A stretch of 64,000 nt of DNA from Agrocybe praecox (lineage: Eukaryota; Basidiomycota; Agaricomycetes; Agaricales; Agrocybaceae): the NCBI GenBank assembly GCA_964017145.1, contig OZ024849.1:744001-808000 (forward strand). The letters are read 5' to 3'. Made by a program: the position numbers and the translations under genes. A model generated the notes under the pieces. The model had not been told where the DNA came from and ran no database searches. It saw only the letters and a program-made list of their open reading frames with translations. Positions 1 to 11,468 of the stretch are shown in pieces (positions within the stretch are counted from its first letter, which is position 1; each line of letters starts with the position of its first letter).

Positions 1-1169
1 CTAGGTGAGCATAAATGAGGGATCGTCAATGTCTCTTGTGTGAATTCCTGTTTCCGCAATATGTTGATGTTTTTTCAGCCCTGCAGATTGGGTGTATGTG
101 TACTTGACGTGAAGAATGAAGACAAAGGCCAGGTACAAGTTGAACCAGACCCTTAGAGGTCAACCGGTCACAGCCACGGGCCATACCATGCTATATCGAG
201 TTCACCTCTAAAACAGTCGATGCTCTGATGAGATGAACGATACTTGAGTATAGAAGAGTTACTAACATACAAGAGGAATGATGATGATCTCGTCACCTTG
301 TCGACACTTCCTTTGCTTTTGCTGTATGCAGTAAGAGTTTCTTGTAGTAAGAGCTCCTACTGTAATAGCCTCGTCATCGAGCTCGGGGTCAGAGCATGTC
401 CCTCTTTGTTGAAGTGTAACATGAATAGCTGGGTTGGTCAGCCTTCATCTTTCCGCCTTGAGCGGTATCGGGGTCAGGACCAGATAGAGCCTGTAAGCAG
501 ATGTTAGAACTTTGTTCAGTGGCGGTGACGAATGATTCACCAACGAGAATAGCTTCAGCGACGCGTGAGCCACCTTGAAATTCGAAATTTGAAAGCCTGA
601 GGGACTAGAGATCGCCACCGAATCATGATTTTAGACTACAATGCCGACATCCAGCCGACGTCGATTATATGTGACTCGCAATGAGTAAGTAGGGTATGGA
701 TGCGGTTCAGGTTGAGACTGCCATGGGTGTTAGTAGAAGAAAGTTGAGTAATTCGGGAATTGAAAATCAGGCAGGGTCACGATCGACTCAAACTAGATCA
801 TGATGATATCGATCAGGCCTCGGCGCTCCGCTTCGGCATAGAGATACTTATCAGTAAGATCTGTAAATTCCAGAGGCTATTCCACATACAATCCACAACA
901 TATGAGAGAAATACAAAACAAAGGAATAAAATAATGAATTACAATATACTATGTATACAACAGTCTCTAGTTAGCTTCATGAGGATTAACTATCTATAGT
1001 GGAATACTTATAAGTGGGATTATACATCCATCCGTACAATACATCTAGCATTATCTAGACTCTAAGAAGAAAATAGAATAGGTAAAGGAGGTAGTGGCAC
1101 AAATGAAGGCGCGAAACGCGCTTGAATAAAAAACACACGCGGGTGCACACAGCACAAGCAAGTACTCTG
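1..1169. other. no gene recognised at the left edge
   Basis: Only short, unconvincing reading frames (under 90 codons) on both strands. No domain, splice-site-linked coding pattern or RNA gene is visible. The right end is the 3' flank of the leftward ADCK-like gene. AT-rich stretches lie around 890-1080. The left part could be flank of a gene outside the window. Confidence 0.5.
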
Positions 1170-3377
1170 TTAACCAGAGAAAACGCTAGCGTCCATTTCT
1201 ATGCCCAAGTTATCCTTCGCGAACCCACGCATGGTCTTCTCGAGCTCCTCCTCGAACCCACCAGAGACGCGCGAGCTAGCGCGGCCGAGATGTAGCTTGA
1301 TCCGTACGATCCTCAGCCAAGCTATGAACTTGGTCTTCCAGAAAGTGAGGTCGAGACGGAACATAATCGCACGGAAGACGAGATGGTGCCACCCTTCTCT
1401 GACGCGCTCCGTGGGTGACAAGGATAGGTTTCGTGTCAAGGAACGGGAGGCCCAGAATCCGGTGATCTTGATACGATTAACTGGAGAGCCAAAGGATTGA
1501 TTGTTACCTGAACATCAAGATGAATGAAGATACCCCAGTTAGCATGATGACAGAACATATACAATCAAACATAACATACCTTGCACCATACGCATATTTC
1601 TCGTTAGGAAGATTAACACTTTGGGCATGCGATCGGTATCGGAAAGGAATTCTCTTAGTTTTTGCTTCATCTTCACGCTCATCTCGTACTGCGTTAATGG
1701 TTTTCTCTCCTTCTTCACCTCTGTCCCATCCTCGTTTTTCTTAGGCTTTCGTCCATTTTTCAGGATCGTTGGCTTCATGAGCGTAAAACTGGCCATCAAA
1801 TCCGGTAATCCAAAGCCCCAGCCCCTGGTCACAGCATCGACTCCGGCGTAGTCGCCTGCAAGCATGGCGCGCCATAATCTCACCCAGTCCCGCTTGAAAT
1901 CTTCGGGAACGCGGACGTACAAGCCATGGTCTAATAAGACGACTTGAGGTTGTCGGGGGTTTGATGGAGAGGGCCGGACGAGGACATTCCCTGGATGAGG
2001 ATCGCAGTGTACCCAACCCCAGTCAAACATTTGCGCAGAGAAGAGCTCGACCATGGTTTGCATAATTGATTGCACACCGCCTTTTAGAGGTTTTGCGGGC
2101 ATATGCAAAGAGGAAACGGATGATAACGATGGTGTTGAAGTTGGCGAAGAGGCGACAAGAGAGGCCGCAGAGTATGGGTCTACTGGCGTATTGGATAGTC
2201 CACCGGGAGGAGATTCTCCCATAAGGCGGAATATCCCAGCTTTGTCCGACAGGCGCACGCCATCTATCCATTCGGCGGTCATTACTTTCTTCGTCGAATA
2301 TTCCGGGTATACTATGGGAATGTGAACCTTATCGCGAAGACGTGGCTCGCTGGCTACGAAGGCTGCTGTTTGTCGGGCGTTGTCTGCCTCTCGGACAAAG
2401 TCGAGCTCTTGTCGAAGATGGTCGGAGATGAAGTCTGAAGAACAAACATGAATTTCAACGTTTGCAGTGACTTGGGTGCGTAATACGCACCAACAACGAA
2501 GTAAACAGGCAAATCGAACGCCCAGTGCTCGAACATCCACATAACCATACGGTACGCTCCCAAGTCCCATTCCATTTGTTTCGCTACATCAGGCTTCTGG
2601 ACCTTGACAGCAACCCATCTTTCCTCTTTTTCTGGCTTCCCATCTGCGCCGATACGTGGCCACAGCTTCGCTTTATGTACCTGCGCTATACTCGCACTAG
2701 CCACGGCTTTTTCCTCAAAGATTTCGAATACGCCATCTGGCCCACTGGGTGGTCTGCCTAGCTCTTTTACGAAGACGTCATGGACCACAGAGTATGGTAT
2801 TTGAGGAGCGTCATCGAATAAACTAGCAAATTTGACCTGCATGGGAGCAGGTAAAACCGCTGCGTTCGCTCCGATAGCTTGACTGTGTATAACATTAGCA
2901 GATGTGAATTGCTGTCATGTCTGCCGTAATTTGACATACCCAATCTTGATATACAAGCCTCCATTGCCTGTCATCAAGTCGAACACTCTTTGAGCAACTC
3001 GTTCATGCAGCTCTGGTATCTGTTCGCTCTTCTCGGGTGTGAAATTCCACTTGTAGTCAAGAGTAATCATAGCACACTACAATAGAGTGCATTGATATGA
3101 GAAAGAATAATATCGAGACAAAGAAGTGACTTACAGTCCATAATGTCCTCAAATTACGAAAAATGGACGACGCATTATAGGTTTTGTCGACAGCATATGC
3201 CGCACCAAGACCAGCTACCAGATATCCAGTCCTCCTTCCATACTTCCGCAATCGACGTGATGGTAAGTGTGGGGTAGAGTTAGAGGAACCTTTTGGTGCT
3301 AGAGTTGAATTGAGGTGTCGGAGGGGTGTAAAGCGTGTACTTTGGCTTCGGAGGAAAAATCTAAGTAGCGCTGGCAT
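1170..3377 (-). CDS. ABC1/ADCK (UbiB) atypical kinase, mitochondrial, Mcp2/ADCK1-like
   Basis: Interrupted gene of about five or more exons, roughly 650-690 residues. It starts at MPALLRFFLRSQSTRF, an Arg/Ser-rich, acid-free leader typical of mitochondrial import, followed by a hydrophobic stretch (GYLVAGLGAAYAV) that suggests an inner-membrane anchor. UbiB-family motifs appear in order: KxGQ (LYIKIGQ), the Ala-rich loop (ASASIAQVHKA), VAVK, the catalytic HCDPHPGN and the DFG-like LLDHGLY. Splice joins keep the frame, for example FRNLRTLW to the exon with LDYKWNF. Family members are atypical kinases or ATPases linked to coenzyme Q and mitochondrial lipid homeostasis. The ADCK1/ADCK5/Mcp2 branch is preferred over Coq8 because of the long C-terminal region after the kinase core and the KxGQ context. 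The exact branch is inference. The last exon ends GIEMDASVFSG. Confidence 0.85.
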
Positions 3378-4288
3378 AACTTGACTGGACTCAGACCAGT
3401 CGAGGAAAAGTTGGAAAGGTGGTGAAGGTCAGGAGGAAATCAAAATTAGGTTTCTTTTTTAGAGAATTGCTTCCGGCAAATGGATGACGCTCTTCCCCGG
3501 CAATTGATTGCATCAAATCCTATCGTTTAACCGATGCCTTACATTCCAAACCAGCGGAACGCGTCACACTTACAGGTCGTATAACAACCAACACATCCAG
3601 GAAAACAGGAGGGATCCACACAGAAACTAGGACTCACGAAATTTTGGCCATCATGGATGGTCCTTAGCCATCTCTTCAAATTCTTAGTTCGCCATTCTCT
3701 CGTGGCGCTGCTCAATGGCTCACATACAGACCTGTTGATCGTGTGTTTTTAAGGACATGGTTGGCGGGCGATGTACGTTTACGCAGATAAACAACAAAAG
3801 AACACTTCCTCCTTTCGAGGTGAAAGAGAGTCGGGGAAATCTTTGTTGGCCGAACTATCTGCTTCTCTCTTGGCCGTGGTACGCGCAACAAAAGACCATA
3901 CTGTTAACTTTTTAATGATCAATCCTGACTTTGGAATGAACTTTTCTGTAGTATACTTGATTGGATCTGATATGGATCACAACGTGATCTTATACGATTA
4001 CCATCGACTTAGTGCTCGTTAAGAAAGCTTACTATTGCACTGGCGTCATACAGTTCTTCAAAATATTTCTCAGCATTACACGGCGCATCAGCACTGGAGC
4101 AACATTTGTGGGCATGCGATGTGAGTATTTTGTACAACATATAAATGCACTACTATCATCACGGAAATGAATCATAGTAGTTGTGGCATAACGACAGTTC
4201 TCCACTGATGAATTTCTAAATGAATTCTTCAACTCTGATTATGAAAGTCCAACAAGGGTCGTACGAAATTCCTAGACTCCAAATCTCA
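3378..4288. other. intergenic, divergent upstream region
   Basis: Lies between the start of the leftward ADCK-like gene and the rightward secreted-protein gene, so it must hold both promoters. An open frame at 3771-4022 has no recognisable domain and no coding neighbours, so it is not called as a gene. Confidence 0.5.
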
Positions 4289-4297
4289 TATAAAAAG
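4289..4297 (+). promoter_or_regulatory. TATA box of the secreted cysteine-rich protein gene
   Basis: TATAAAAAG lies 69 nt upstream of the ATG at 4366, a normal distance for a strongly expressed fungal gene with a short 5' UTR. Confidence 0.55.
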
Positions 4298-4365
4298 AGG
4301 CGCAAAACGCATATAATGCTCAGTACCTAGTGCTCTAATCGCATACAACAGAAAACAACTTCGAC

Positions 4366-4858
4366 ATGATCTTTACCGCTGCCTTCATCACAAGCGTCGT
4401 CACGGCCATGAGCTTTGTCGTCTCTGCAAGCCCTACTGTGGTTCGTAGTCGATGTTCACGACACCTTTCCTTGAGCAATGTGCTGATCCTTATTACAGAA
4501 CGTCGTCAGCCACGCAGAGATGTTGAATTGGCTTGCCACCACCGACGCGCAACTCATGTACATCGGCGAACCCATCGACAAAGATATCGCACGCCGCAAT
4601 GCGTTGAATACTATGGTCGTCTACTGCAGCAAGCGCGTCGGTGGAGTGTGTGGAGGTTCTTGTACCGTTTACAATGGTGGTGCTGCTTGCCTCAAGGCGC
4701 CAGGAACTCAATGCTTGTCCGCGACGCATAACGTGGGCTTTTGCAGCAGCTCCGGATGCCAAGGCTCGTGTAACCAGTTTTCGACGTGCGGTGTCCGAAT
4801 GGATAACAACTTTTGCTTCACCCCATCGACTAAATCTATTCTCGTCGGCACTGCCTGA
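4366..4858 (+). CDS. small secreted cysteine-rich protein
   Basis: Two exons, 4366-4440 and 4499-4858, with a 58-nt intron (GTTCGT...TTACAG) that keeps the frame, giving about 144 residues. The N-terminus (MIFTAAFITSVVTAMSFVVS, then ASP) is a signal peptide. The mature part has ten cysteines in its second half, with spacing such as VCGGSC and FCSSSGCQGSC, so five disulfides are possible. No enzyme motif is seen. Secreted cysteine-rich proteins of this size in mushrooms may be effectors, cell-wall or developmental proteins; nothing here decides between these. A TATA box precedes it. Confidence 0.75.
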
Positions 4859-5489
4859 AGAAGTGGAAAAGGTGAGTATTTGAATAGCCGCCATGTTTTA
4901 TTATCTGTATCGATGATGCTGATTTAATTTATCTCAAGCCCAATCTCGTACTCGTATCCAAGAAGATAGGGTTTAAATTTTGTCATGTGCGTCAAAATAT
5001 GCAAGAAAATAAGAAAAGACCGATTCGGAGGACTGGTTGAGCAAACATATTAAACCTAGTAAACCATCAGACGTAACAGATCTAGCGAACAATATGTGAT
5101 ATACAGTGATATATTTGATCTATATCCCGCACTCCATTCATCTCCTGGAAGTAGAAATAAGTGCCCCAGACTCGGTCAATGGAAGTATACATGAAGGTCA
5201 TGATCATTTTCTTTCCCAAGTGCCGTGCGATGAAATTAAACGCCCGTGGCCGGGCGCTAGCGTTAACACCAGTCTCCTGCGGGTCGTGCTGACACGTAGC
5301 ACTGATGTCAGATGCAGATGTGAATGCCAAGCGCACATTGTATGCTTTTAGTTTCGTATTCAATCGTGCTCTTCACCTATCTCATGTATTTATCTTCCCG
5401 AATGTGGTTTCTTTAGGCCATGCCTTATCACAAGCAAATTATGCAATATCTTCTCAATATATTATTTTGACAAATCTGATCTCTCCATC
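4859..5489. other. convergent intergenic region
   Basis: 3' flanks of the rightward secreted-protein gene and the leftward EZH2-like gene. Short frames on both strands overlap one another and show no domain. Confidence 0.5.
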
Positions 5490-8205
5490 TTATTTATGAG
5501 AATTCCAATAGTTTTCTCCATAGTCCAAGAATAATTCCTCCCCGGCTTTGATGTCTCTCGCTAACAGTACAATTAAGCTGTTTTCCAAGGCTCTTGGGAA
5601 ATGCAACTCACTTGTGATAAGAACAATCCGTTGGTCTCCATTGACGAGGAGTATCTCTGCGAGGCAGTTGGAGTCTTCAGAATGATTAAGATATCTGGTC
5701 TCATTGCCGATGAACCATGAATCAAGTGCTTCTTCTTCTGCGTGGATACCGAATGCATAGTTCAGATTGGTAAATTTGTGCAACCTACAAAGTGGATGTT
5801 CAGTATAGAAGTCAGATAATATTAGTAGTATTTGTGCTTACTGTCCTGTCCAATTCAAAGTCTTTTGGCTATAAAATTCACCGACATATTCTAGACAAGT
5901 ATAATATGATGATTAATGATTTTTTGTTGATGTCCTATTGTGTACGAACCACCAATATATTTTCCAAAAGGCAAGTCGCTGGTAGCATAGGCACCTAGAC
6001 CATACTTTGCCTCGGATATTCGGAGGGACTGGCACATAAATCTTGATCAGAGTGTAGGTTATGACATGGGTTGCTGACTTACAACAAAATGACCTTTCTG
6101 CAAATCTGTGTTCCAGCAACGACGATTTGAAAAGCCTGAAAGAGTGAACACTTCAATAAACATTATGAATAAATATATAATTTTGATACTCACTTCTGTA
6201 AAAATTGAAATTAAATTAAATTAAATTAAATTAAATTAAAAAATTAAAAAAGGAAAAGGAAAAGATTAGGTATGTTGCTAACTCATGTAATAAAATGATG
6301 TGCTCACCGGGCCTGGCACCTCTGACAAAGAAAAGGGTCACATTCCCTCTGAGCTTTTTTACAAGGACAACCTTGTTCTGTGGAACATGGTCTTTGAGCA
6401 CTGGTACATTGGCAGCCTTTCCATCTGATCTTGCCTTTCACAAAGTCAATAACTGTCTCCAGTCACCCATTGTTGACTTACAAGATTCTGGACAGCTGCA
6501 GCCTCGTTCACATCTTTGTTTTGAAGCATAACACACACATCGTGCTGTGTAACAGGTTCCTTGGTGATCACATGGCCCTGCCCTAATTATTATGCAAGGA
6601 GTAAGTACAGCTCACAATAACTTTGTACTTAGTGCACTCACACTTGTGTATGATTGGAGTCAATGTCCTCCTCTATAAATATGTTTATCTATCATCCATC
6701 TGATAAACAAAAGAGGTTTTTGCTCACCAAATATGATGTCAATTCTGGAATTATCCTCACCTTGCCCAGCCAGGGAAGTGGGCATATCATTTTCCTCCAT
6801 CAGGTTTAATAGTTTTGACCTCTCAATATACATCTAGAAGTCTGTTAGTTTTTTGAATAAAGGGTGGATTCCTATTGAATACCTCAAAGCATGGCTTCCG
6901 GCAGATAGCAGATAGGTCACAGGGAGATGTATTTGGTGTCAGATGAAATACACTTTTGAATAATTCCCGATCTGCATCTTCCCAGTGATAATTTTCCTGG
7001 AAGAAATAAACACACAAGATATTGGTGAGCCCTGGATTCCAATTAATACCTTGTTTAAATAATCAAAGTTTATTGTCTTAAAACAATTCACCCCACAGGA
7101 GGGTCGGCCATCATTTTGCAGCAAAGTATTATTCAAACTGGGCTTCAGATGTCTGTAAGGTTCCCTGAAATCTTGTCAATAGATATTAGAAATTTTAAGA
7201 ATTTATGGACTGCTCCAACAAGCATAAAGGAGAGACATACTGTGGAGTCTGCAGCATGATTTCAAGCAATTTGGCCGACCACAAAATTCATATAAATCTT
7301 TAACCACATTTTCCTCAAGGCTAAAATTGGGATTCACAAAATTACTTGGTAGTTTATCAAGGGCACTCATTTGAGCACCTGGCCAAAATAAAGGATCACT
7401 ACAAGGCTCAAATTAGCAATTAATTGTGAAAGTATTAAAGAAGCCAACCGTTGCTGGGACCACCATATCAATCCAGAGCGATTCGTCTTTGACAAGGGGA
7501 AAGCAAATATGTGTACACTGTTGATGTCTTTGAATGTTATTTCATGGCCATAGTGGAGTCTGCGGGCAGCTTCAATTTGGATCATTTCCACTAGAAAATG
7601 GTGCATGAGAGATGCACCAACAACAAAAGATAATAAAATCTCAATAAAGTCTACTACTCACAGTCTGGATCAGCAAAATCAGTTTGCCACATGAATTTTT
7701 CGAAGTCTCCAAGATAGGAGGGTACTTCTTTTTCAAATCTTTCATTATCTGAAAAATGAAAAAATTGAGCATTGATGTCAATGTTGGGGACTGCCAGCAA
7801 GTTCTCAGATGCAGGTGTGCAAGCTGAGTACTTGGGGTAAGGTTTAACAGGAGCCAGTTGAACAGGCTCCCTAGAAGCAACATGTGTTATTGTCACTCTC
7901 GATTCAACATCATCCAAGTCTTCTATCTGAAACCATTCAGATCTAGAATGTGGATTGATGAAAAATTGGCCAATTGGTTCAGGCAGTGGGTTGCTTTTAA
8001 TGACTGGTTTGTGCAGGCTAGAAAGTGTATTCCTGCAAAAAGCTTGTTCCCAGTTGTAGAATTCCTGCCACACATTGCGGTATACAAGGAAGGCAGTTTC
8101 TGAGAGATTGGCAAGTGCAATCTCATCATCATCCTCAGTTTCAGTTTCATCCCCAAGAGACTCGGAGTCCACCGATGATTCATGTCGATAAGCAGTATGG
8201 TCCAT
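5490..8205 (-). CDS. E(z)/EZH2-type histone H3K27 methyltransferase (PRC2 catalytic subunit, KMT6)
   Basis: Intron-rich gene whose exons join in frame. It starts MDHTAYRHESS, with an acidic patch (ETEDDDEIAL). Next come E(z)-like middle segments (FCGRPNCLKSCCRLH, RPSCGVNCFK). The cysteine-rich CXC pre-SET domain follows (GPCDHQGTCYTARCVCYAS, then KGCQCTSAQRPC, then ECDPFLCQRC). The C-terminal SET domain holds SEAKYGLGAYATSDL, YIGEYVGEF, the invariant RYLNHS (NHxC-type AdoMet site) and EELFLDYGENYW with the catalytic Tyr. The product would tri-methylate H3K27 in the nucleus. Oddities are a predicted 2-nt exon at 6194-6195, an AAATT microsatellite in one intron, and very low CpG through most of the gene. 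It shares a 239-bp divergent promoter with the Mdm35 gene. The order CXC then SET at the very C-terminus separates it from Set1, Set2 and Clr4 families. Confidence 0.88.
6194..6195 (-). other. predicted 2-nt micro-exon of the EZH2-like gene
   Basis: On the minus strand the CXC exon ends at 6308 with GCC CG, then donor GTGAGC. The next coding block starts at 6135 in a phase that direct joining does not satisfy. Between them TTTTTACAG precedes AA and then GTGAGT. Including AA gives CGA AGC TTT TCA and restores the reading through SNRRCWNTDLQKG. The flanking introns are 6196-6307 (112 nt) and 6136-6193 (58 nt). Another donor (GTCAGA, near 6323) would also restore the frame but deletes the second Cys of the conserved CxxC. 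Confidence 0.5.
6208..6240. repeat. AAATT pentanucleotide microsatellite in an intron
   Basis: About six to seven AAATT units in an intron of the EZH2-like gene, followed by a purine-rich AAGGAAAAGGAAAAG stretch. Confidence 0.9.
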
Positions 8206-8444
8206 ATCTATCGCAAGAGAAAAACTGTCACTAGTATCGTAGTGTGTTCGAGATAAAGACTATCGCGACCCAAGCGATTCCAAGGTGATAAGTTGAAGAA
8301 GAAGCCAGCCAAGTTCAACACCGGCCCGTTACCGTCTTGGATCTTTGCCATGCCATGACGCGGGCCGCGGCAGAGTCCTGAAGGCCTGACGTCTAAGTTC
8401 GGGGTCGCTCTGACCATAAATTAACACATCCACAACGCCTATCC
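8206..8444. promoter_or_regulatory. divergent promoter, EZH2-like gene / Mdm35 gene
   Basis: 239 bp separate the two start codons. CpG becomes abundant here (for example TATCGCGACCC, GACGCGGGCCGCGG), in sharp contrast with the CpG-poor EZH2 gene body to its left. Confidence 0.6.
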
Positions 8445-8821
8445 ATGTCCCAAAGTTTGTCAGAAGAATGCACTCCCCTGAAGACGCAATATGACACTTG
8501 CTTCAACTCGTGGTTTGAAGGCTATTTGGAGCCAGCCGTAGCTGCAGGAAGCACACCAGAAAAGCGCGCCGAACATTCGAAGAAAAAGGCTGAAGAGTTC
8601 GAGGCGAAATGCGGGAAGATTTGGAGACAGTATAAAACTTGTGTTACGGTATGTGCGTCTGGAATATTTTCCGGCGTGTTTACGATACTAAAGTGAGCGA
8701 TTTGGCTTTACAGCAAGCTGTTAAAGACAAGGGGTTGGACAAATTGTTGGAACAAGCGAGGCAAGAGAATCCTCTCATCGATCCCATACCACCGCCTCCT
8801 GGCCCCAATTCGAAAGACTAA
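8445..8821 (+). CDS. MDM35: Mdm35/TRIAP1 twin CX9C intermembrane-space protein
   Basis: Exons 8445-8648 and 8714-8821 joined through a 65-nt intron (GTATGT...TTACAG) give 103 residues. Two CX9C motifs, CTPLKTQYDTC and CGKIWRQYKTC, flank the NSWF.GYL core that marks the Mdm35/TRIAP1 (UPF0203) family. In yeast, Mdm35 enters the mitochondrial intermembrane space through the Mia40 pathway and pairs with Ups1 or Ups2 to carry phosphatidic acid or phosphatidylserine between the membranes. The tail after the second motif is an ordinary helix (GLDKLLEQARQENPL) with a proline-rich end. Splicing in frame through CVT-QAVKDKG confirms the model. Confidence 0.92.
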
Positions 8822-9396
8822 ACTGTTTTATTCTTTATGTACCTTGCGTCCGAGTTGAACATTAATTTGTAGTATAAGTGAGTAAAAATTACACTCTTGC
8901 TTTGGTTCCGTTAACATTTTCTGTCCCAGTTATTTGTGAGTGTTAAGGTAGAACTTGAGTACCACTGGAGAATAGACACCCCTCTCATGATTATTTTCTA
9001 TGGAAATTCCGTGCGATCGAAGCATTATTCGATTGACCAACCGAGCGCTCATTACTCGACGATATGCAACTTATAACAGGCAAGCAAAAGACTGTACGTC
9101 GAGGTGCTTGGAGGCTGGTTAGGCAGCTATGTGCAAAATACTTTCCTGGTTTAGATTCAGGCCCCAAAGATGTCCATATATTAGGCTACGGTTTAACTGC
9201 TACTTAATACATATGTCTTCCGTAAAGCAAATCACAGATCATGGAACCAATGGCACATTTTTCCAAGCAATTCGCATACACTCGAAATCTCCGATTCTGT
9301 CAAATGTGCTCAAGGTCAGAGGGTGCGAGCAGAAGTCCTTTGTGGACATATAACCCTCGAAGGCGTAATAAAAGTATCCATGGTTTTCGTATCCGT
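8822..9396. other. convergent intergenic region
   Basis: 3' flanks of the Mdm35 gene and the leftward deubiquitinase gene. No coding or RNA feature is recognised. Confidence 0.5.
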
Positions 9397-11112
9397 TCAT
9401 CCTTTAGCAGCAGCAGGTTTCTTCCCTCTTTTCTTCTTCCCGTCATTGTCACGATCGAGCAAGGCATTGAGAAGACCTTCCTGATGCAAACCTTGCAAAT
9501 ATTCGCGAATGAAAGGCTCGTAGTCGAATGTACGCTTAATATGATCTGTCTGCAGCGGGGCATCAGCTAATATCAGAAAATGAAAGAGCTTAAGAACATA
9601 CATTGGCCCTGACCGCCTTTGAGAGCTCATCTTCGACGGAGATTCTCGCTCGTATTGCATCCTGGATGCACTCTTGCCAGGAGAGAAGACAGGTAGATAA
9701 TGACATGTTCATTATTTCCAAGTCTCTTGTCATCCTACGGGATGCGAAATCATTTGCATAAACTTTGTTGGTTGGGTGATTGGGAATTGTGAATGTCAAA
9801 TTGGCAGGTTCCCGTAAGGAAGGGTCAACCTCAAGGTAGAATGATCAATTTAGACTTGACGGTAATGATAAAACCGAAAAACCTTTGTGTCCCATTCGCC
9901 ATCAAGTTCGTTGAGCTTTCTTTCGAGAGCAATCTTGTCCCGCCTCAGAAATTCCAACTCGTCACTTGCTTTTCGGTAAAAGTCATCCACGATGGCGAGC
10001 AGACTAAAACGAATGTTGCTCCCGTCGTTTCCTGAGCCTCCGTATTTTTCCATTTTCATTCGTAAAGCAGGGCGAACGACATCCATCCAACCGTTAGTAT
10101 CATTGTTTTCCAGTTCTCCCACTTCCAAAGGGCCCGACTTTAGCCCATCGAGTTCCCATACCTTCCCATGCGCGGGGACATAACCAATAAAATGATATGT
10201 TTCTTCTTCTTCGTTTTCGGTGCTTTCGTCATCTTCTACCTTCTCTTCCTCTTCCTCGTCCAGGTCCTTCTCCTTAGCTTTAGCTTTGGTCCTGGCCTTT
10301 CCCTTGCGAACAATCTTTGCTCGTTTTGTGGGAGGTGGCTTGACTTCGTCGTTTTGTGCTTTCTTCTCGTCAGCCTTCTTCTTTTTCTCTGCTTGAAAAG
10401 TAGTTATAGTCAAATTGTTGATCGCGGCGCGTATGTCAGAAGGCCTGACGAAAGGAAATGAAGTGGTGAATAGCGGACATCCATAAAATTACCATTTGTA
10501 CCAACCTGGCCAAATAATTGTGTGCAGGGCGTATTACAGGAGAATTGGTGACGGCGAGGCCTCTCATCTGTATAACTTGTTAATTCGTGTGACATCGACA
10601 AAGCAAAACGAGCTTACCACAGGAGACATGTTTTCAGTTTCTGCCTTGAAGTTGTGCAGCTCGTTGCCAATGTCAATATTAGGGCAATTGAGCAAGACAT
10701 TCAGAATTGCATGCGTAGCACACGCGTCATCGCTAAGTTGGTTTGCAAACCATACACGTTCAGCAGCAGGGTCATTAAAGTCTGTTGGTCGCTGTGCGTC
10801 TTTTCTCCACATAAAGCAGAAGATAAGGCCGTGTGGTTTGAGGTGGTCTACAGCCCATGGCTCAATGTCATACATTTCGACGAGTTCCAGTCCATGGATG
10901 CCAAGTCTCCTCGTAAGAGAGGTGAAAACACCTATGTACTCAGTCAGTTGTTATATGGTCATTCAATGAGGATATTTCGCACCTGGATCCGATTCTATGA
11001 CAGCAAATGGTCCTCCGACAAGGTCGTGCTTGTTTCCTGTTGCTTGTTCGTCTTGCAAGCCATTAGAGGCTGTTTGTGGTTGCTGGTCGATCTCCATGTT
11101 GAAGTTGTGCAT
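9397..11112 (-). CDS. UCH37/BAP1-type ubiquitin C-terminal hydrolase (peptidase C12)
   Basis: Leftward multi-exon gene. The UCH catalytic domain shows ESDPGVFTSL, the oxyanion Gln and catalytic Cys in NQLSDDACATHAILNVLL, the crossover-loop segment (MRGLAVTNSPVIRPAHN), and the catalytic His and Asp in GYVPAHGKVWELDGLKSGP. The C-terminal ULD follows, ending in FDYEPFIREYLQGLHQEG and a basic tail (KKKRGKKPAAAKG). Within the catalytic domain, between the crossover segment and the catalytic His, sits an insert of about 70 residues with a basic cluster (TKRAKIVRKGKARTKAKAK) followed by a run of Glu/Asp. UCH37 works at the proteasome and with INO80; BAP1 works with ASX proteins on H2A-ubiquitin. Length favours UCH37, but the basic tail and linkage to an ASXH gene leave the BAP1-like role open. 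Start chosen at MHNFNMEIDQQ; an in-frame Met five codons later is possible. Confidence 0.9.
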
Positions 11113-11468
11113 GCTCGGACGCTGAACGGCCTTTTCCGTGGTTCATCATCAAAATAGCCGCTACGTTTTCTCTTTCTTTCTCAAATAACATGCTACCACA
11201 TGTGGATCAGATATTCATCTGTTCACCTTCGTACCTTTCGTACCTCATATTTCATAAAAACAATATCATAAATCCTCAAATTTGACAATTACTGTGCACG
11301 GCGCTCGGCGATTCCTCGGCTACTATGTTCACCTGGTCAACAGTCGGACCGCGGCTCTCCACCATCTGCTTGGGAACTACATAGGAGTACTATTGGGCTA
11401 TATAAGCACGAGCATGGGATGCGAATCATCTGTCGGATCATACCCTTGATCTTATACACGCTCCTACC
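11113..11468. promoter_or_regulatory. divergent promoter, deubiquitinase / GH5 gene
   Basis: 356 bp between start codons. A TATATAAG box at 11399-11406 lies about 63 nt before the GH5 start. No equivalent TATA box is obvious for the deubiquitinase, fitting a housekeeping gene. Confidence 0.5.

Noticed and set aside
244..507. 87-codon rightward frame at the left edge
   Set aside because: No domain, no signal peptide, no splice-linked coding, and composition like intergenic DNA.
3771..4022. 83-codon frame upstream of the secreted protein
   Set aside because: Unrecognised and isolated in a divergent promoter region.
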